From: Patescibacteria group bacterium
Lineage (GTDB): Bacteria; Patescibacteriota; Minisyncoccia; Portnoybacterales; UBA2143
Length of the DNA: 16,823 nt
Direction of reading: 5' to 3'
NCBI GenBank assembly: GCA_018829245.1
Contig: JAHJUH010000020.1
Coordinates: 1 to 16,823 of the forward strand
Below are positions 13,030-16,823 of the stretch, in pieces. Each line of letters opens with the position of its first letter. The first letter of the stretch is position 1. The notes under the pieces are model-generated. The model saw only the letters and a list, made by a program, of their open reading frames with translations. It was not told the origin of the DNA and did not search any database. A program made the position numbers and the translations under genes.

Positions 13030-14220
13030 TTAGTACCCTTTTAATTTATCTAAATCATCATGTTGGCGAATTCTTTCTAATGCCTTGGCTTCAATTTGCC
13101 TAATTCTTTCTCTAGTAACGCCAAATTCTTGCCCTACTTCTTCTAAGGTATGAGTAATGCCATCTTTTAAACCAAAACGCATTTTTAAAATCTTTTGCTC
13201 TCTTGGAGATAAATCAACTAAAATTTCTTTAAGCCGCCTTCCAAGTAATTTTCTAGCTGCTATTTTATCAGGAGAAATACTTTTTTCATCTGGAATAAAC
13301 TCTCCTAAGCTACTTTCTTCATTTTCATCCCCTATGGGCGTTTCTAATGAAATTGTTTCTTGTGAAATTTTCATAATTTGCCTGATTTTTTCAATAGGTT
13401 GATCCATTTCTGCAGCTATTTCTTCAGGAAGCGGTTCTCTCCCTAAATCTTGCAAAAGATTACGCTTAATTTGAGTATATTTACTAATTGTTTCAACCAT
13501 ATGAACAGGAATCCGAATAGTTCTTGATTGATCAGCTAAAGCTCTAGTAATAGCTTGTCGAATCCACCAAGTAGCATAAGTAGAAAACTTGTATCCTTTA
13601 TGATAATCAAATTTTTCAACTGCTTTAAAAAGGCCGATATTTCCTTCTTGAATTAAATCAAGCAAACTTAAATTACGGCTTCGTCCAATATATCTTTTAG
13701 CAATGCTAACTACTAGTCTTAAGTTAGCTTGAGTTAATTTTTGCCTAGCTTCTTCATTGTCTTGTTCAATAAGTTTAGCTAATTTAATTTCTTCTTGAGC
13801 ATTTATTAGTGGAACTTGGCCAATTTCACGCAAATACATTTGAACATTATCAAATCCTTCTAATTTAATAGTTGTTTTACTTTTAAATTTTTCTTTGTTT
13901 TCTCCTAAAAATTCAACTGCTTCAATTATTTTTATATTATTATTTTTTAATTCTTCAAAAACATTTTCTAAACCTGAAATATCTTCTTCTATTCTTGGAA
14001 TTAATTTAAGTATTTCTGATTCTGTGATAAATCCTCGTTCTCTTCCTCGAGCAATTAACTTTTCTATTTTTTCCGGAGTAATTAATTCTTTGCGTCGTCG
14101 GGTTATTTTTTTAACAGCCTTTTTTCTAGTAATTTTAGGAGATCGACTAACTTTTTTTCTTGTTATTTTTTTCTTAGGATTAGTTTTAAGTTTTATTTTT
14201 GAAATAGTTTTTTTAGGCAT
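13030..14220 (-). CDS. rpoD: RNA polymerase primary sigma factor (RpoD/SigA, sigma-70)
   Basis: A 396-residue housekeeping sigma factor. Residues 1-45 are a Lys/Arg-rich tail (MPKKTISKIKLKTNPKKKIT and on), then a region 1.1-like helical segment (about 47-105), region 1.2 (about 123-155, VQMYLREIGQVPLI), region 2 (about 162-232, including RLVVSIAKRY and KFSTYATWWIRQAITRAL for -10 recognition), region 3 (about 242-315), and region 4 (about 330-385). Region 4 has the -35 helix-turn-helix LEEVGQEFGVTRERIRQIEA. It directs RNA polymerase to most promoters, consistent with the TTGACG/TATAAT promoter seen at 1854. The basic tail is not usual for the family. It follows dnaG, as in the classical macromolecular-synthesis operon, separated by a 131-bp repeat element that ends at its ATG. 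Confidence 0.97.
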   Translation of the reverse strand: MPKKTISKIKLKTNPKKKITRKKVSRSPKITRKKAVKKITRRRKELITPEKIEKLIARGRERGFITESEILKLIPRIEEDISGLENVFEELKNNNIKIIEAVEFLGENKEKFKSKTTIKLEGFDNVQMYLREIGQVPLINAQEEIKLAKLIEQDNEEARQKLTQANLRLVVSIAKRYIGRSRNLSLLDLIQEGNIGLFKAVEKFDYHKGYKFSTYATWWIRQAITRALADQSRTIRIPVHMVETISKYTQIKRNLLQDLGREPLPEEIAAEMDQPIEKIRQIMKISQETISLETPIGDENEESSLGEFIPDEKSISPDKIAARKLLGRRLKEILVDLSPREQKILKMRFGLKDGITHTLEEVGQEFGVTRERIRQIEAKALERIRQHDDLDKLKGY

Positions 14221-14221
14221 A

Positions 14222-14352
14222 CCCTGTAGAAGAATTTTGAACTAATTTTTCTTTTAGAAAAATTAATTACAAAACTATTCAAAATTAATTATTATTTATA
14301 TATTACTTATTATTACCCCATTCTTATTAATATTCAAAATTTCTCTACAGGG
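14222..14352 (-). repeat. 131-bp element with 17-bp terminal inverted repeats, abutting the rpoD start codon
   Basis: The ends are CCCTGTAGAAGAATTTT (14222-14238) and AAAATTTCTCTACAGGG (14336-14352), complementary at 15 of 17 positions, with CATA directly outside both ends (14218-14221, 14353-14356). Compared with the rplI element, the fourth base pair has changed from C-G to T-A on both sides, so pairing is kept. The interior is AT-rich and not alignable by eye with the rplI copy. It contains a perfect 10-bp stem, TAATTTTTCT and AGAAAAATTA (14243-14265), and a central CCCC (14316-14319). The element occupies nearly all of the dnaG-rpoD gap. Confidence 0.75.
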
Positions 14353-14359
14353 CATATAA

Positions 14360-16126
14360 TTATATTATTATTATTTGTTTTGATAATTTATTAAAATCTT
14401 GAGTTAATTTTTTAAGAGAAATTTTATCTTTTTTATTTTCAGCTTCTTTAATAGATAAATTTAATTGATTTAATTTTTTTTGAAGATAACGTTTTTTTAA
14501 TTGAGCAAAACAGAATTCTATTTCTTTTTTTGGCTTAAATTCATCAACTAAATTTCTTTGAGTTTCAATTTTGAAAATTAAATGGTCTATTTGTTTTTCT
14601 AATTGAGGAGATAAATCTTTTTTAGTACTTTTTATATCTTTATTTTTTTTTAATGACTTATATATTTTTTCTAAATCTGGATTGTTGAAAATATTTTGCG
14701 GTTTTTTCTTTTGTCTTCTAAAAATACTTGGATAGGATAAAATGAGGCCGATGGTATATTCTTCAAGACATTCCTTATTATCCTTTTTGTCTTCTAAATA
14801 ATCTAATGGTCTATTAATAATAGGTTCTTTAATTTTTTTCAATTCTTCCATTAAAATACTTTCTGATACTTTTATGCGTTGAGCTAATTCCTGCAGCCAA
14901 TGAGCTTGTTCAACTTTATTAGGAATCTTTCTTATTACTGGTAAAAATTCCTGACTAATTATTTTTTTACCTTCGCCTGTAAAAGGATCATTTTTAACAA
15001 AAATACTTTCTAAATAGAATTCAACAAATCCTTTGGCTTGATTAACTGCATTTGACCAAGCTGAAACATTTTTTTGTAAGCAATCTGCTGGATCTTGATT
15101 ATTAGGTAAATTAATTACTTTAACATTAAGGCCGGATTGAATAGCCAAATCAATGCCTCTTTTAGTTGCTATTTCACCAGCTAAATCCATATCAAAAGCC
15201 ATGGCTAAGTTTTGAGTATATCGTTTAATAATTTTTAATTGATGTTCTGTTAAAGCAGTACCTGAGCTAGCTATAATATTATTAAATCCTTCTTGATGCG
15301 ACATTAAAACATCGGTTTGTCCTTCTACTAAAATACAAAGGTTCTTTTTTCTAATATCTAATTTAGCTTTATCTAATCCATACAAAACTTGGCTTTTATC
15401 ATAAATTAAAGTATTAGGAGTATTAATGTATTTTCCCATACGTTCATCTGGATTATTAGGATTTTCCCGGCCAGTAAAACCAATTACTGCTTCATTAATA
15501 TTTTTAATTGGAAAAATGATGCGATCTCTAAATCTGTCATAATATCCTCTTTTAGATTTTCCAGTCTCGCTTTTAACTATTAATCCTGTTTTCATAATCT
15601 CTTCATCAGAATATCCGCGACCATTCAAAAAATCTAAAAGCCCTTGCCAATGATTAGGAGCATAGCCAACTTCCCAATCTTTAATTGTTTTTAATTTTAA
15701 TCCCCGGCTAAATAAATATTTTTGAATATCTTTTCCTGCTTTACTTTCTAATTGTTTAATAAAGAAACGATTAGTTAAGTCACAGATTTCATAAAGTCGG
15801 GTTCTTTCAGTTTTCCATTGAGCAGCTAATTTAGGATTTACTTTGTTTAATTCTACACCTGCTCTTTGAGCTAAGGTTCGCAAAGCATCGCCAAACTCCA
15901 CGCCTTCTATTTCCATAATAAAATCAAAAATACTTCCTCCCCGATTGCATCCAAAACAACGCCAAAGCTGTTTTTCTGGAGAAACCATAAAAGAAGGTGT
16001 TTTTTCTGAATGAAAAGGACAAGGCGCTTTGTAATTGCGTCCTGATTTTTGGAGTTTAATGTATCCTCCGATTACATCAATAATATCAAGTTTAGATTTT
16101 ATTTCTTCTATTGGAGAGTTAATCAT
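14360..16126 (-). CDS. dnaG: DNA primase
   Basis: At 588 residues it is near the usual 580-600. It makes RNA primers for replication together with the DnaB helicase. The N-terminal zinc-binding domain has ligands Cys36, His39, Cys57 and Cys60 (CPFH and CFGC). The RNA-polymerase domain follows (about 120-250, GFTGRENP). The Toprim core carries Glu268 (VEGQTDV) and Asp312-Met-Asp314 (FDMDLAGE), then NNQDPADC near 346; all metal-binding acids are present. The C-terminal part (about 430-588) is Lys-rich and helical, as expected for the helicase-binding domain but poorly conserved. The ATG at 16126 matches the family start (IEEIKSKLDIIDVIGGYIKL). It lies 21 bp after the broken DUF2207 gene and upstream of rpoD. 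No rpsU is present. Confidence 0.97.
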   Translation of the reverse strand: MINSPIEEIKSKLDIIDVIGGYIKLQKSGRNYKAPCPFHSEKTPSFMVSPEKQLWRCFGCNRGGSIFDFIMEIEGVEFGDALRTLAQRAGVELNKVNPKLAAQWKTERTRLYEICDLTNRFFIKQLESKAGKDIQKYLFSRGLKLKTIKDWEVGYAPNHWQGLLDFLNGRGYSDEEIMKTGLIVKSETGKSKRGYYDRFRDRIIFPIKNINEAVIGFTGRENPNNPDERMGKYINTPNTLIYDKSQVLYGLDKAKLDIRKKNLCILVEGQTDVLMSHQEGFNNIIASSGTALTEHQLKIIKRYTQNLAMAFDMDLAGEIATKRGIDLAIQSGLNVKVINLPNNQDPADCLQKNVSAWSNAVNQAKGFVEFYLESIFVKNDPFTGEGKKIISQEFLPVIRKIPNKVEQAHWLQELAQRIKVSESILMEELKKIKEPIINRPLDYLEDKKDNKECLEEYTIGLILSYPSIFRRQKKKPQNIFNNPDLEKIYKSLKKNKDIKSTKKDLSPQLEKQIDHLIFKIETQRNLVDEFKPKKEIEFCFAQLKKRYLQKKLNQLNLSIKEAENKKDKISLKKLTQDFNKLSKQIIII

Positions 16127-16147
16127 ATTTTTGATATTTGATATTTG

Positions 16148-16823
16148 TCAAAATTTCCAAGTTCTATAAGCTCTGATAAAAAAGAATATTAGCAGAAGCA
16201 AAGCAATAAGTAAAAAGATCCAATTAATTATCTGATTGCGATAAAGAAACGGTTTTTCAATTATTCCTTTAGGCCAAGCAACCATAATAGTTAAAAATTC
16301 TCCAGGCTCAATATTATATCCCCAAAAACGGATTGTTTTATCATCAATAATCTCAAAATTACTGCTTTGATTAATAATTTTTGCTTCATCTGGCAAATAA
16401 ACTATTATATTAGCTTCAACCACTGGAACAGTTCTGTCTTCAAAAATAGCGTTCCAATAAAGCTCGTCATAATCGTCAAAAAATCCTAATCCCCCATGAA
16501 CCTTGTATTTAATAGCCCATGACATATTTTCATGCCCAAAATTCTTTCTGGGAAAATTCCATTGAATGAACATGCCAGCGTCCATTTTTATAGAAAGTCC
16601 TATACTCATCTTCATTCAATTTCCTACCTTGATTATTAAAAACTTCAATATTAGAAATATGATCTAATCCTTTCAATTCAATATCGCGGTAAAAATATTC
16701 AAAACTACCAAGTAAATTATATGTTTGTTTTTCAATGACATCAAAAGTGCTATCTGGATTAACAGTAATATCTACATTAATTAATTGATAGAAATATATT
16801 TTATCTGATTCAGCTTTAACAAA
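16148..16823 (-). pseudogene. DUF2207 membrane protein gene, frameshifted and short at the C-terminus (5' end outside window)
   Basis: From the right edge one frame reads through FVKAESDKIYFYQLINVDI, then SFEYFYRDIELKGLDHISNI and RTFYKNGRWHV, typical of the N-terminal DUF2207 domain, until a TGA at 16532-16530. The continuation WNFPRKNFGHENMSWAIKY, then HGGLGFFDDYDELYWNAIF lies in the adjacent frame down to 16148. Removing one base near 16568 joins them as RWHVIQWNFP, so a single-base insertion is the simplest reading. After the domain come IEPGEFLTIMVAWPKG, one transmembrane helix (NWIFLLIALLLLIFFFI) and RAYRTWKF, then stop. Full-length relatives continue from this point into a second domain, so the C-terminus also appears missing. 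The start at 16615 would give a protein lacking half the domain. Function of the family is unknown. Confidence 0.75.

Noticed and set aside
13157..13402. 81-codon plus-strand open frame inside rpoD
   Set aside because: Antisense to conserved sigma regions 3-4; no independent evidence of coding.
13895..14245. 116-codon plus-strand open frame over the 5' end of rpoD
   Set aside because: Mirror of the Lys-rich sigma N-terminus; its apparent membrane-like composition is a by-product of that.
16122..16151. TTGACA, 18 bp, TATGAT on the minus strand just before dnaG
   Set aside because: A good promoter match, but the -10 contains the dnaG ATG, so transcription would begin inside the gene; no alternative dnaG start downstream keeps the zinc-binding domain.
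16530..16532. TGA in the DUF2207 frame as a recoded sense codon (as in some CPR lineages)
   Set aside because: The downstream domain lies in a different frame, so reading through this TGA would not restore the protein; the DUF2207 gene itself also ends at a TGA, and no other gene needs recoding.

Overview
The window is strongly AT-rich, gene-dense bacterial DNA with the standard genetic code, very short intergenic gaps and few strong Shine-Dalgarno sites. Several protein types are ones I associate with the Candidate Phyla Radiation (Patescibacteria): a DUF2207 membrane protein, a short membrane-anchored Ada-type metal-binding protein, and a secreted coiled-coil/C39 peptidase. Ribosomal protein bL9 is present. 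As I recall, the Microgenomates side of the CPR lacks it, so a Parcubacteria-like member is the better guess. This placement is inference (moderate confidence); no rRNA gene is in the window.

Layout. Positions 1-4033 run on the plus strand: the 3' part of a coiled-coil + C39 peptidase, a small secreted Lys/Glu-rich protein, and a two-gene unit with its own good promoter (XerC/D-like tyrosine recombinase, then RecB/Cas4-like PD-(D/E)XK nuclease with a probable Fe-S cluster). A small minus-strand membrane protein (4036-4410), preceded by a well-initiated 22-codon leader ORF, diverges from rpmA (4541-4822). From 4814 to the right edge everything is on the minus strand. In transcription order this is a broken DUF2207 gene, dnaG, rpoD, a surface-polysaccharide block (O-antigen-ligase-like protein, GT2, LytR-CpsA-Psr, GT2), a C-terminal processing protease, acylphosphatase, rplI and pyrG.

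How the genes fit together. dnaG-rpoD is the core of the classical macromolecular-synthesis operon. The four genes after it look like a compact module that builds and attaches a surface glycan: two glycosyltransferases, a polymerase/ligase-type membrane protein, and an LCP transferase for attachment to the wall. The S41 protease and the C39 protein would act in the envelope. rplI, rpmA and pyrG are housekeeping genes.

The most unusual signal is non-coding. Two intergenic elements of nearly identical length (132 and 131 bp), with 17-bp terminal inverted repeats and CATA on both sides, sit exactly against the start codons of rplI and rpoD. Their paired ends differ by a compensating base change, so they may be a miniature mobile element family, a translation-controlling RNA fold, or both. 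Other repeats are a 63-bp nested palindrome (1317-1379) with a related 14-mer at 13003, a 20-bp perfect inverted repeat flanking the 4437-4511 spacer, and an imperfect palindrome at 9343-9413. No stretch above 300 bases lacks a gene. I saw no tRNA, rRNA, CRISPR array or transposase.
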